From: Mesorhizobium sp. 131-2-1
GTDB lineage: Bacteria > Pseudomonadota > Alphaproteobacteria > Rhizobiales > Rhizobiaceae
Length of the DNA: 64,000 bases
Reading direction: 5' to 3'
NCBI RefSeq assembly: GCF_016756535.1
Contig: NZ_AP023247.1
Location: 620,001-684,000 of the forward strand
The notes beneath the pieces were generated by a model. It was given only the letters and a program-made list of their open reading frames with translations. It was not told where the DNA came from and made no database searches. Positions 31,510 through 39,657 of this stretch are shown here, piece by piece; the first letter of the stretch is position 1; each line of letters opens with the position of its first letter. The position numbers and the translations under genes were made by a program.

Positions 31510-32706
31510 ATGTTCAGGATTTGCTTGTTGTGCACCTGCCTGCTTTTTCTGGCCGGCTTGTCGATAGCGGCATCCTCCGAGGCTGAAATCGGCCAGCGCA
31601 GCCACAGATATGCACTTGTCATCGGCAACTCCGCCTACCGCTATGCGCCATCGCTCCCCAACGGGGTTAATGACGCGAATGCGATCGCTCGAATTTTGGA
31701 AGAGACGGGGTTTAAGGTCACCCTTGGCCTGGATGCTGACGCCTCAACGTTCAGGGAACTCATCGGAAAATTCAGGCGAAACTTGCAGCCGGGTGATGTC
31801 TCCCTTTTTTACTACGCCGGACACGGGCTCCAAGCGAACGGAGAAAACTACCTATTGCCTGTTGATGCCGTCCTTCAACGTCCGGCCGACTTGGCTCTGG
31901 AGGCTGAGCGCTTGCAAGACATTATCGCCGCCATGACGGCCGAGGAAAATACCGCCATCGTCCTCCTCGATGCCTGTCGGGACAATCCTTTCGTCAAGCA
32001 ACTAAGTGGACAGAGTCAGAGTCGCGGCTTTGCGATAGAAAAGGGGCTGGGAGCCCTGGATGCCGGCAGAGGGGTCTTCATCGGCTTTGCAACACAGCCC
32101 GGCAACGTCGCTCTCGATGGAGCCGTCAATCATAGCCCGTTTGCTGACTCTCTTGTGAGGCGCATAAAGACTCCTTCGATCGACATTGAAATTCTCATGC
32201 GTCGCGTTCGCTTGGACGTCATGAACGCGACGTCTGGGAGGCAGGTTCCCTGGAGCAACTCGTCCTTGGTGGAGCCGGGGTTCTCTTTTAACCCAGATGC
32301 CGCGTCTGGTCAGTCTCCGTCAGAACTCCGTCAGCCAGACATCAATACGGCGACGGAACTCGAATTTTGGAAATCGATCAAAGATACATCCGATGCCTCG
32401 ATGTATCGTGCTTACCTCGCGGCATTTCCGAATGGAGCATTCGTCGAAATTGCGAAGAGCCGAATTGCCAAGTTCGAAGCACCTGCACCACCACGCAAAA
32501 AAATCTTGCCCAAGAAAATCAGCCGTAAGCCGCAGGCCTCATTGCCTGTCGACAAGCCTTCCGCCAATCGCTCGGCGGAAACGACCGAACCTGCTAAACC
32601 GGAATCCGTTGGACGGTGCAGGGATGGCAACAAAGAGAAATGTCGCCAGAGATGCCGTGAAGGCGTAAGGCGTGCCTGTCGAAAGCTGCAACAGCTTGGG
32701 GGTTAA
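31510..32706 (+). CDS. Secreted caspase-like (peptidase C14/metacaspase-type) protein
   Basis: This 398-aa protein has a signal peptide (about residues 1-21, CLLCTCLLFLAGLSIAAS), then a caspase fold with YALVIGNSAYR, catalytic His in LFYYAGHGLQ and catalytic Cys in IVLLDACRDNPF, so the dyad is intact. After about residue 280 comes a WKSIKDTSDASMYRAYLAAFP helical segment, a Lys/Pro-rich linker, and a Cys-rich basic tail with five Cys. Base composition is visibly AT-richer than neighbours, suggesting acquisition. Rhizobial homologues are mostly uncharacterised. Confidence 0.88.
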   Translation: MFRICLLCTCLLFLAGLSIAASSEAEIGQRSHRYALVIGNSAYRYAPSLPNGVNDANAIARILEETGFKVTLGLDADASTFRELIGKFRRNLQPGDVSLFYYAGHGLQANGENYLLPVDAVLQRPADLALEAERLQDIIAAMTAEENTAIVLLDACRDNPFVKQLSGQSQSRGFAIEKGLGALDAGRGVFIGFATQPGNVALDGAVNHSPFADSLVRRIKTPSIDIEILMRRVRLDVMNATSGRQVPWSNSSLVEPGFSFNPDAASGQSPSELRQPDINTATELEFWKSIKDTSDASMYRAYLAAFPNGAFVEIAKSRIAKFEAPAPPRKKILPKKISRKPQASLPVDKPSANRSAETTEPAKPESVGRCRDGNKEKCRQRCREGVRRACRKLQQLGG

Positions 32707-32811
32707 GCGACCCGCGGATTATCGCCTTGCGTAGCAAATTCGGGTGCGTCGCGGCGGGCGTGTTCGCTTGATCCCACAATCCAACATTGCGACGTGAGGC
32801 ATGCCTCCAGA

Positions 32812-33177
32812 TTACCGGCTGGCCAGCACCATGCGGTTGCCTTCGCTATCGCGGAATTCGGCGACAGTGCGGCCCGGCTGCCATGGCGCTTCCTGCGGCT
32901 CGGTGACGATCTCGACGCCCTTCGCCTTCAGCGATGCGACCGTGCCCTCGACGTTGTCGTCGACCAGCACGAGCACCGGGTCGGCGCTCGGGACCGCGTC
33001 GGCGCGCCTGATGAAATGCAGGTTGGTGACCGAGAAGGGAAACGCCAGCTCGATCCAGCGCCAGCCGCCCTCGCCCATCGGCTGGTCGGCTATCACCTGG
33101 CAGGCAAGGTGATCGGCATAGAACGCCTTGGCGCGGTCCTGGTCGAAAACCGGAAGTTCGGCAAACTGGATATGCAT
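32812..33177 (-). CDS. VOC-family (glyoxalase-like) protein
   Basis: This 121-aa single VOC domain begins MHIQFAELPVFDQDRAKAFY and ends EFRDSEGNRMVLASR, the compact glyoxalase/bleomycin-resistance pattern. Such proteins often accompany ECF sigma factors of the SnoaL-tailed type. It is divergent from the small gene at 33321, with 143 bases between. Substrate is unknown. Confidence 0.82.
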   Translation of the reverse strand: MHIQFAELPVFDQDRAKAFYADHLACQVIADQPMGEGGWRWIELAFPFSVTNLHFIRRADAVPSADPVLVLVDDNVEGTVASLKAKGVEIVTEPQEAPWQPGRTVAEFRDSEGNRMVLASR

Positions 33178-33243
33178 GATGTCTCTCCTCATCGCGGAGG
33201 CCGCGACGCGGCCTCGACGGATGAAAGACGACGCAGACGCGCA

Positions 33244-33271
33244 AAAAGATTCGGAACCCTGAGAATCTTTT
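33244..33271. promoter_or_regulatory. Inverted repeat in the divergent promoter region
   Basis: AAAAGATTC (33244-33252) and GAATCTTTT (33263-33271) are perfect 9-bp inverts with a 10-nt centre, midway between the divergent VOC gene and the gene at 33321. It is a candidate operator or terminator hairpin. Confidence 0.4.
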
Positions 33272-33320
33272 CGATGCTGCGGAACGTCTTCCTCCTGTAA
33301 ACCCAGAAAAGGAGATGACA

Positions 33321-33635
33321 ATGGGCTACAATCTGATCCGCTACGGCGTGAAGGATGAAAGCCTCGCCGAAAACCGTACGCTGGTTGCACAGGTGTTCGA
33401 GGCGCTCGACGAAACGAAGCCGCAATCCGTTCGCTACCTCGTTCTGGAGCTGGAGAATGGCGAGTTCGTCCATCTTGTCAGCCAGGACGGCGACGGCCTT
33501 ACCGGGCTCGCCGCCTTCAAGGCCTTCAGCGCCGACCACGCCGGGCGTCGCTCCGGACCGCTCGCCAGATCGGCGGCAAAAATCGTCGGCAACTATCGTA
33601 TGCTGGACAATGCCAGTGAGGCCATGCCGGCCTGA
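33321..33635 (+). CDS. Small hypothetical protein upstream of an ECF sigma factor
   Basis: This 104-aa soluble protein (MGYNLIRYGVKDESLAENRT...) has an alternating beta-alpha character with YLVLELENGEFVHLVSQ, resembling the small monooxygenase-like (ABM-type) fold, but I cannot name the family. AAAAGGAGA (33307-33315) sits seven bases before ATG 33321; an ATG at 33315 overlaps it and is less likely. It is 57 bases upstream of the sigma factor and probably co-transcribed. Confidence 0.72.
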   Translation: MGYNLIRYGVKDESLAENRTLVAQVFEALDETKPQSVRYLVLELENGEFVHLVSQDGDGLTGLAAFKAFSADHAGRRSGPLARSAAKIVGNYRMLDNASEAMPA

Positions 33636-33692
33636 CCACAGGTGTCGGCACGGCCTTGGCGCCATGCAGCAGCCGTCTCGGGAATGAATGCA

Positions 33693-34577
33693 ATGAGCTC
33701 ATCGAAACTCGACCGGGCGGCGCTGGAGGCAATGCTGGCCGGCCTGCGTCCGAAGCTGCATCGCTACGCAGCCCGCATGGCCGGCTCGGTGATCGACGGC
33801 GAGGATATCGTGCAGGAGACGGTGCTGAAGGCGCTGCAGGCGCTCGACGGCGGCGCTGCGGTCGAACGTGCGGAGCAATGGCTGTTTCGCATCGCCCACA
33901 ACGCGGCGCAGGATCATCTGCGCCGGCGCCAGCGGGAGCGGTTGCGCATGACCGAGGCCGACATGACCCAGATCGAAGACCCGTCCGGCAGCGCCGATGC
34001 CCGGCTCGCTGCCGCCACAAGCCTGCGCAGCTTCATGCGGCTTTCCGTGGCGCAGCGCAGCGCCGTCATCCTCGTCGACGTGCTCGGCCTCAGCCTCTCC
34101 GAGACCTGCGAGGCGACGGGCGCGACGCTGGCTGCGACCAAGGCGGCGCTGCATCGCGGCCGGGCCGAACTCAAGTTGCTTGCTTCGGCGCCGGATGAGG
34201 CGGCTCTGCCGAAATTCGATACCGAGGAAGAGCGTCGGCTGCGCCGCTACGTCGACCTGTTCAACGCCCGTGACTTCGATGCCGTCAGGGCACTGATCGC
34301 CGAGGATATCCAGCTCGAGGTCGTCAACCGCACGCGTCTCAGCGGCAAGAAGGAAGCCTCGACCTATTTCGGCAACTACGACCGCGCCGGCGACTGGGCA
34401 TTGTCGCTTGGCTTTGTTGACGGCCAGCCGGCCATCTTGATCCGCAACCCGCAGGCTGACGATGCGGTGCGCGGCTTCGTGCTTGTCGAATGGCGCGGGG
34501 ATGACGTCGTCCGCATCCGCGACTTCCGCTACGCACCTTACTGCCTGGCGGATGCGGATATCCGTCCGACCGACTGA
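33693..34577 (+). CDS. ECF sigma factor with C-terminal SnoaL/NTF2-like domain
   Basis: This 294-aa protein has sigma-70 region 2 (DGEDIVQETVLKALQ and QWLFRIAHNAAQDHLRRR) and region 4 (RSAVILVDVLGLSLSETCEATG), then about 110 residues of SnoaL-like fold (LRRYVDLFNARDFDAVRALI). ECF41-type and related groups use such a tail in place of an anti-sigma factor. The characteristic ECF41 tail motifs are not evident, so the group is unsure. Starts at 33684 or 33693 are both possible. There is no anti-sigma gene nearby. Confidence 0.88.
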   Translation: MSSSKLDRAALEAMLAGLRPKLHRYAARMAGSVIDGEDIVQETVLKALQALDGGAAVERAEQWLFRIAHNAAQDHLRRRQRERLRMTEADMTQIEDPSGSADARLAAATSLRSFMRLSVAQRSAVILVDVLGLSLSETCEATGATLAATKAALHRGRAELKLLASAPDEAALPKFDTEEERRLRRYVDLFNARDFDAVRALIAEDIQLEVVNRTRLSGKKEASTYFGNYDRAGDWALSLGFVDGQPAILIRNPQADDAVRGFVLVEWRGDDVVRIRDFRYAPYCLADADIRPTD

Positions 34578-34659
34578 GCGGAAGCGAGGCGCCATCACTG
34601 CCCGAGCAGATCGCGCCGCGTCGAGAGGGCAATAGCCCGGCAGCGCCGGTGCCGCCCGG

Positions 34660-35586
34660 CTATCCTTCCGCTGAAAACCGCCGCGCCAGGTTCTGCTCGC
34701 GGAACGCCGCAGTCACATGGTCGACGAAAGCGCGGGTCTTGGCGGGCAGCAATTTCTGGCTGGCGAAGTAAAGCGAAATCGCGCCGAGGTCTGCATGCCA
34801 ATCCGGCAGCAAGCGTTGCAGCGCACCGCTTTCCAGGTGCCGCTCCACATAGGGCACGGCGATCATCGCCACGCCCAGGCCCATCAAGGCGGCACGGCAT
34901 ATCGCCTCGGGATCGTTGGCCACCATGCGCGCCTTATGTTCCAGCGTCGTTTCGGCGCCTTCGCGGTTGCGCATTCTCCAGACGCGGACGCGACCCGTAT
35001 GGGCCGAACGCATGGAGATTCCGTCCAGCGTGGCCAGTTCGTGTGGTTGCCGCGGCGGCTGGCGATCCTGCAAATAGCCCGGCGAAGCCACCGCAATGAC
35101 ATGCAGCGGCGCCAATCGCCGGGCTATCACACCGGTCGCCAGTTCCATGCCGCCGCCGATGGCGGCATCGAAGCCTTCGCTGATCAGGTCGACCTGACGG
35201 TTCTCGAAGCTCCAGTCCAACTGAACATCGGGGTAGCGCGCCATGAAGGCCGGCAGCAACGGCAGCACATGGTCCAGCCCGAAGGTCAAGGCCATGCTCA
35301 CCTTGAGCACGCCGGCGGGCTTGCCTGCGTGCGTGGTCACGCCGGCAATGGCCGACTGGATGGATTCGACGCCATCGGTGACCGATCCCAGAAAGCGCTC
35401 GCCATCCTCGGTCAGGGCGAGGCTTCGGCTGCTGCGCTGAAACAGGCGAATGCCCAGGTTGCGTTCCAGCATCGCGACGTTGCGGCTGATCGCGGCAGGC
35501 GTCACACCCAGCCGCCGCGCCGCCGCGGAAAAGCTGCCGCATTCGGCGCTTCGGATGAAAGATTCCAGGTTGGCCAGCGTTTCCAT
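34660..35586 (-). CDS. LysR-family transcriptional regulator
   Basis: This 308-aa LysR protein has an N-terminal HTH with FSAAARRLGVTPAAISRNVAMLE and a type 2 periplasmic-binding-like effector domain. It is divergent from the NTF2-like/isochorismatase pair at 35698-36763 and most likely controls it; the 111-bp AT-rich gap has room for T-N11-A boxes. The inducing ligand is unknown. Confidence 0.92.
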   Translation of the reverse strand: METLANLESFIRSAECGSFSAAARRLGVTPAAISRNVAMLERNLGIRLFQRSSRSLALTEDGERFLGSVTDGVESIQSAIAGVTTHAGKPAGVLKVSMALTFGLDHVLPLLPAFMARYPDVQLDWSFENRQVDLISEGFDAAIGGGMELATGVIARRLAPLHVIAVASPGYLQDRQPPRQPHELATLDGISMRSAHTGRVRVWRMRNREGAETTLEHKARMVANDPEAICRAALMGLGVAMIAVPYVERHLESGALQRLLPDWHADLGAISLYFASQKLLPAKTRAFVDHVTAAFREQNLARRFSAEG

Positions 35587-35697
35587 GCAGCGATCTTAAA
35601 CGAACAATTGAAGCTGGTTCTAGCCATCAATGACTAATCGAAGCAGATCGCGCAATTATTTATTGGCCTCAAGATGCCCCCATACGAGGTCGTGGCA

Positions 35698-36084
35698 ATG
35701 TCCATCCCGGCGGAAGCTTCCATCGATTACGAACGCCTCATGCAGGCGAACCTGGAGCGAGTGTTCGGCGAGCGTGACGCCGGGCGGCGCCTGGCGGCGA
35801 TCCGCGAGATTTATGGCGCAGACGCCGTGCTCTACGAGCCGCATGCCTCGGCCGCTGGCCACGCCGCCATAAACGGGGCGGTGACGGCGCTCCTGTCGAG
35901 CCTGCCGCCAAGCTTCGCCTTCACCGCGATCGGCCCTGCCGTCGGCCACCACGGCGTCGGCCGGCTGCGCTGGCAGTCCGGGCCGTCGAACGGTCCCGCA
36001 GCGGTCACGGGAACCGATGTCGCGCATTTCCAGCGTGGCCTCATCCAGACCCTGCACGTCTTTCTCGATCCACCCGCCGCCTGA
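35698..36084 (+). CDS. SnoaL-like (NTF2-superfamily) protein
   Basis: This 128-aa single-domain protein has the cone-fold pattern IREIYGADAVLYEPHASAAGHAAI, then VGRLRWQSGP and HVFLDPP. SnoaL-like proteins are polyketide cyclases, dehydratases or ligand-binding proteins, and function is not predictable. ATG 35698 is preferred because GAGG lies upstream; 35674 is an alternative. The isochorismatase-like gene follows after 31 bases, so they form an operon divergent from LysR. Confidence 0.78.
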   Translation: MSIPAEASIDYERLMQANLERVFGERDAGRRLAAIREIYGADAVLYEPHASAAGHAAINGAVTALLSSLPPSFAFTAIGPAVGHHGVGRLRWQSGPSNGPAAVTGTDVAHFQRGLIQTLHVFLDPPAA

Positions 36085-36115
36085 GCAACCCTCAGCTTTT
36101 TCCAAGGAGTTTTCC

Positions 36116-36763
36116 ATGCCCAAGACCGGTCTCGGCGCCCTGCTTCGCCCTGAAGACAGCATCCTCGTGCTGATCGACCATCAGCCCTACCAGTTCACCA
36201 ACCTCAACAGCCACGAGCCGACGATGATCGTCAACAACGTCATCGGCCTGGCCAAGACGGCGAAGGTGTTCAATGTGCCGACGATCCTCACCACGGTGAT
36301 CGAGGAGCGTGGCGGCTACCTGATCAAGGGGCTTCAGGATGTCTTTCCGGAGCAGAAGCCGATCAACCGCACCTTTATCAACACCTGGGAAGACCCGAAC
36401 GTCACCGACATCGTCAAGAAGAGCGGCCGCAAGCAGCTGGTGCTGGCCGCGCTGTGGACCGAGATATGCCTCGCCATGCCGGCCATCCAGGCGCTCGGCG
36501 AGGGCTACGATGTCTTTGTCGTCACCGATGCCTCCGGCGGCGTTTCGGCGGAATCCCATGACATGGCCGTACGACGCATGGCCGCCGCCGGCGCGGTGCC
36601 GATCACCTGGCTGGCCGTCATGGCTGAATGGCAGCGTGACTGGGCGCGGGAAAAGACCGCGACCGCGCTCGCCGGCGTGCTCGCCGAGCATGGCGGCGCC
36701 AGCGGCGTCGCCTTCGCCTGGGAAATGCAGCTTCTCGGCGGGCATGCCGGATCGGGCCACTAG
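36116..36763 (+). CDS. Isochorismatase-family (cysteine) hydrolase, YcaC-like
   Basis: This 215-aa hydrolase has the catalytic Asp in ILVLIDHQPYQF and nucleophile Cys in LWTEICLAMPAIQ, with a conserved VVTDASGGVSAESHDMA segment, as in the YcaC subgroup. Members hydrolyse amides or isochorismate-like substrates; the actual one is unknown. AAGGAG (36104-36109) is the ribosome-binding site. It shares a LysR-controlled operon with the SnoaL-like gene upstream. Confidence 0.88.
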   Translation: MPKTGLGALLRPEDSILVLIDHQPYQFTNLNSHEPTMIVNNVIGLAKTAKVFNVPTILTTVIEERGGYLIKGLQDVFPEQKPINRTFINTWEDPNVTDIVKKSGRKQLVLAALWTEICLAMPAIQALGEGYDVFVVTDASGGVSAESHDMAVRRMAAAGAVPITWLAVMAEWQRDWAREKTATALAGVLAEHGGASGVAFAWEMQLLGGHAGSGH

Positions 36764-36866
36764 GCCGCACCGGGAAGGCAACGCAGGCGGGGCGGCCCCT
36801 GGGCCGTCCCGTCGAACTGGCTGGCTCCGGCGCGGCGGCATCCACCTCGCGCCAGCATGCCGTCGG

Positions 36867-37763
36867 TCACTGATCGACGACAAGCCGCAACGCCCGGGAT
36901 GCCGGCTGCAGCTGGACCTGCCTACCCCAATCGAAGGCAATGAAATCCTGCTCGATGCCGTCGGCGAAGATCACGCCGCCCTCGTTCATCCGCGACGTGA
37001 CGAGAAGCGGGTTCCCGGTGATCTTGCCGGCGCGCAAAGTGGTGGCCGTGGCCACGCTCGGAAACGGCTCGCGCACCCAGAAGCCCACCGCATGCTCTTC
37101 ACGGTCGAGGGAAAGCTCGAGATGCGTCGCTTCCATGATCGAGCGGGCCCAGCCCGTCGCGCCGGTGCCGGAGGCGACGATGAGGCCGCTCGAGGAATGG
37201 TTTTCCGCCTCGCCCCCGGCCTCGATCCGGTAACGCGCCGACTGGTGGCTGCGATGGCCGACAAAGATCTCGTTGAGCGCGAGCAGCGTTTCACCGCCGT
37301 CGAGCTCGGCCTCAACCATGGTTCGTGATTCCACCTTCGCCTCGCCGGCGGCGCTGGCGGCTAGCAGCTTGCCCAGCCGGCCGACGCCGATGCGAACCAG
37401 GACACCGTCATAGAGGTCCGGCGCCGGATTGACGCCGAGCACTGGCTGGCCGTTGAGGTACTTGGCGACATTGGCGACCAGCCCGTCCTGCCCGAGCGGC
37501 ACGACAACGTCGTCCGCCGCGAACAGGAAGCGGTCGAGGTCGGCGCGCTTGACCAGGGTCTGCCGCCAATCCGCCGGCACCGAGGCCCGCGCGGTACCCA
37601 GCACGGCATGGAAATTGGCGTGTCGGGCCTCGATATTTTCTAGCCGCTGGTCCCGCGTCTGCAGGAAGAAGCGTGCCTGGTCGCGCGTCGCGTGGCGCGC
37701 GACCAGAAGCTCGTAGTCGGTCTCACGCGTCACGAAGACCGCGCGGGGTCGGTTCGCCGCCAT
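36867..37763 (-). CDS. NAD kinase-like protein (diverged ATP-NAD kinase fold)
   Basis: This 298-aa cytosolic protein resembles ATP-NAD/diacylglycerol kinases. It has VVVPLGQDGLVANVAKYL, aligned with the NAD-kinase GGDGT loop but with Gln for the second Gly, followed by PVLGVNPAPD, ALNEIFVGHRSHQSARYRI and SSSGLIVASGTGATGW. The catalytic-loop Asp is kept. It is the last gene of a three-gene minus-strand unit with an SPFH protein and an NrtR-like Nudix protein, a context fitting NAD metabolism. Activity is uncertain because of the altered loop. Confidence 0.72.
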   Translation of the reverse strand: MAANRPRAVFVTRETDYELLVARHATRDQARFFLQTRDQRLENIEARHANFHAVLGTARASVPADWRQTLVKRADLDRFLFAADDVVVPLGQDGLVANVAKYLNGQPVLGVNPAPDLYDGVLVRIGVGRLGKLLAASAAGEAKVESRTMVEAELDGGETLLALNEIFVGHRSHQSARYRIEAGGEAENHSSSGLIVASGTGATGWARSIMEATHLELSLDREEHAVGFWVREPFPSVATATTLRAGKITGNPLLVTSRMNEGGVIFADGIEQDFIAFDWGRQVQLQPASRALRLVVDQ

Positions 37764-37775
37764 GGTTCGCCCCCC

Positions 37776-38759
37776 TCAGCGGGCCTCGATCACCGCCGGG
37801 CTCTTGCGGAATTCGCCGAGCACGGTGGCGAGCAGGTCCGGCGTCACGTTGACATGCTCGATCTTCTCCAGCTTGCCGGCCAGCTGCTGGGCGGCGAGGC
37901 CGAGCAGGATCGCGGGCGGCAGGTCGCGGTAGATGGCGATGCGCTGCCGTTCGGCCTCGGCCCTGGCGCCCTCGACCGAGCGGATGCGCTCAGCCTCGGC
38001 CGCCGCCTCGACCTGCTGCGCCTCCGCCGCGCCGGTGGCGCGGTTGCGGGCGTTCTCGGCCTCCTCGGCAATCAATAGCTTCTCGCGCCGGGCCAGCTCC
38101 GTCCTGGTCGCCATTTCATTTTCGGCGATGGCGCGCTCCTTTTCGACGGCGAGTGCCCGGCGTTCGAAGGTCGCCTCGTCAGCCTTCTGCTGCAGCGCCT
38201 CGAAGGTCGGTGTCTGCAGTGCCCGCTCGAGCTCGCTCGTCGGGGTGAGGTTGGTGAGCCGCACGGTGACGGCGGCGACGCCGATGTCGATCAGCGCGGG
38301 GTCGGCGGCAACCACCGCCTGCAGCCGCTCGCGCAAGGGCGCGGGGCCGGCGTCGAGGAGCGCGCGCACCGGGCCTTGCCCCAGATATTGCTGCACCGCC
38401 TGATTGGCGATGCCGGCGATGCGCGCCTGTATCTTCTCGATCGGCTCGCCCTGCGGCTTGCCTGTCCTCAGATTGATGCTGAAGTCGACGCGCTCCGCCA
38501 GCCGCTCGGGATCGACGACATGCCAGCCGATCGTGCCCTGCACGGCCACGGTCTGGAAATCCTGGCTGCGGCCCTTGACGAACAGCGTCATCTCGCGGTC
38601 GTCCATCGGCACTTCGGCGATGCTGGCGGTTTCCGGCGCGAACCAGAACACCAGGCCGCGGCCGCTCTGCTTCACGCGACCATCGCGATAGCGGATGACG
38701 TGGCTGCTTGCCTCGCTGCGGAGCTGGGCGATGAACCCAAAGTTGCGGATGGTGGCCAT
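37776..38759 (-). CDS. SPFH/band-7 domain protein without a membrane anchor
   Basis: This 327-aa protein has an SPFH core (residues about 10-190) followed by a long charged coiled coil (about 195-275, rich in Ala/Glu/Arg: RALAVEKERAIAENEMATR) and a short C-terminal helix. Unlike HflK, HflC or stomatin it has no N-terminal hydrophobic segment, so it is probably peripheral or soluble and oligomeric. It lies between the NAD kinase-like gene (12-bp gap) and the Nudix regulator (21-bp gap). Confidence 0.82.
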   Translation of the reverse strand: MATIRNFGFIAQLRSEASSHVIRYRDGRVKQSGRGLVFWFAPETASIAEVPMDDREMTLFVKGRSQDFQTVAVQGTIGWHVVDPERLAERVDFSINLRTGKPQGEPIEKIQARIAGIANQAVQQYLGQGPVRALLDAGPAPLRERLQAVVAADPALIDIGVAAVTVRLTNLTPTSELERALQTPTFEALQQKADEATFERRALAVEKERAIAENEMATRTELARREKLLIAEEAENARNRATGAAEAQQVEAAAEAERIRSVEGARAEAERQRIAIYRDLPPAILLGLAAQQLAGKLEKIEHVNVTPDLLATVLGEFRKSPAVIEAR

Positions 38760-38780
38760 GGTGGTGTCTCCCTCAATCGG

Positions 38781-39503
38781 TCACGGACGCTGGAAACGAT
38801 ACAGTTCTGCCGGTCGGTAGGCGGTGCCCGCCTCGTAGGCGCCGGTCGCCGCCAACCAGCCCTTGTCGAGCAGTCGCCGGCGAAAGGCCGGCTTGTTGAG
38901 CGATGCACCGAGAATTGCCTCGTGCACGTCCTGGAGCTGCCGCAGCGTGAACAGCTTGGGCAGCAGCGCGAAGGCAACGTCGGAATAGTCGAGCTTGCCG
39001 CGCAGCCTGAGCATCGCCATTGCCAGGATGTCGGCATGGTCGAAGGCGAGCGCGAGCTTTTCGTTGTCCGGCGACAGCACGCTGACCGGACCGCCAGCCT
39101 CACCGGCCCAGGGCACGTGGATGGCGGCGGGCATCAGAGTTGGCATCGCCCGCGCGGCCGCGTCGAAAGCTTTCTCGGTCAGCAGAGCGAGATAGGCGAC
39201 GCTGATGATGCGCATGCGCGGATCGCGATCCACCGCACCGAATGTGTAGAGCTGTTCGAGGTGGGCTTCGGCCATTCCGGCCTTCTCGCGCAGCACGCGC
39301 GCGGCCGCGGCGTCGAGGGACTCGTCGATACCGACAAAGCCGCCCGGCAGCGCCCAGCGGCCTGCATGGGGATGCTGGTCGCGCCTGAGCAGCAGGACTG
39401 CCGGGCGGCCTTCGCGCAGCCCCAGCAAGACGAGGTCGACCGCCACCGACGGCCGCTGGAATGCGCTGGGATCGTAATCCTTGAGGAAATCGGTCTCGGT
39501 CAT
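38781..39503 (-). CDS. NrtR-like Nudix-domain transcriptional regulator
   Basis: This 240-aa protein has an N-terminal Nudix fold (AGRWALPGGFVGIDESL) and a C-terminal winged helix (LRQLQDVHEAILGASLNKPAFRRRLLDKG), the NrtR arrangement. The Nudix box is degenerate: REUXEE reads RVLREK, losing acidic metal ligands, as expected of a sensor that binds but does not hydrolyse ADP-ribose-type ligands. It heads the SPFH/NAD kinase-like unit. A palindrome overlaps its promoter, which suggests autoregulation. Confidence 0.82.
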   Translation of the reverse strand: MTETDFLKDYDPSAFQRPSVAVDLVLLGLREGRPAVLLLRRDQHPHAGRWALPGGFVGIDESLDAAAARVLREKAGMAEAHLEQLYTFGAVDRDPRMRIISVAYLALLTEKAFDAAARAMPTLMPAAIHVPWAGEAGGPVSVLSPDNEKLALAFDHADILAMAMLRLRGKLDYSDVAFALLPKLFTLRQLQDVHEAILGASLNKPAFRRRLLDKGWLAATGAYEAGTAYRPAELYRFQRP

Positions 39504-39528
39504 CGACGTGTCTCGCCTCTAATATACA

Positions 39529-39542
39529 AGATATATATATCT
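39529..39542. promoter_or_regulatory. Palindromic candidate operator over the -10 element
   Basis: AGATATATATATCT is a perfect 14-bp palindrome overlapping the -10 hexamer of the minus-strand promoter. Its placement fits repression by the Nudix regulator encoded first in the operon. NrtR operators in other bacteria are also AT-rich palindromes, but the sequence here is not a direct match I can cite. Confidence 0.5.
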
Positions 39543-39560
39543 ATTCTGCATATATGTCAA
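39532..39560 (-). promoter_or_regulatory. Promoter of the NrtR-like/SPFH/NADK-like operon
   Basis: On the minus strand TTGACA (39560-39555) is separated by exactly 17 bases from TATATA (39537-39532). The -10 region lies within a perfect 14-bp palindrome, AGATATATATATCT at 39529-39542. The transcript would have a leader of about 20 bases. Confidence 0.7.
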
Positions 39561-39657
39561 CAGGCGACTGGTCCGTATCCGATTCCAACCTTCCGCTCGG
39601 CGGCACCTCTTGGAACGCCAGGCAAATCCGTGCGTTTGCACAGACGGAGCGCGCACA

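Noticed and set aside
31289..31567. 92-codon open frame upstream of the caspase-like gene
   Set aside because: No ribosome-binding site, overlaps the signal peptide of the real gene in another frame and includes the palindrome.
33253..33305. Two GGAAC sequences as EcfG-type promoters
   Set aside because: No CGTT-like -10 lies at 16-17 bases from either one.
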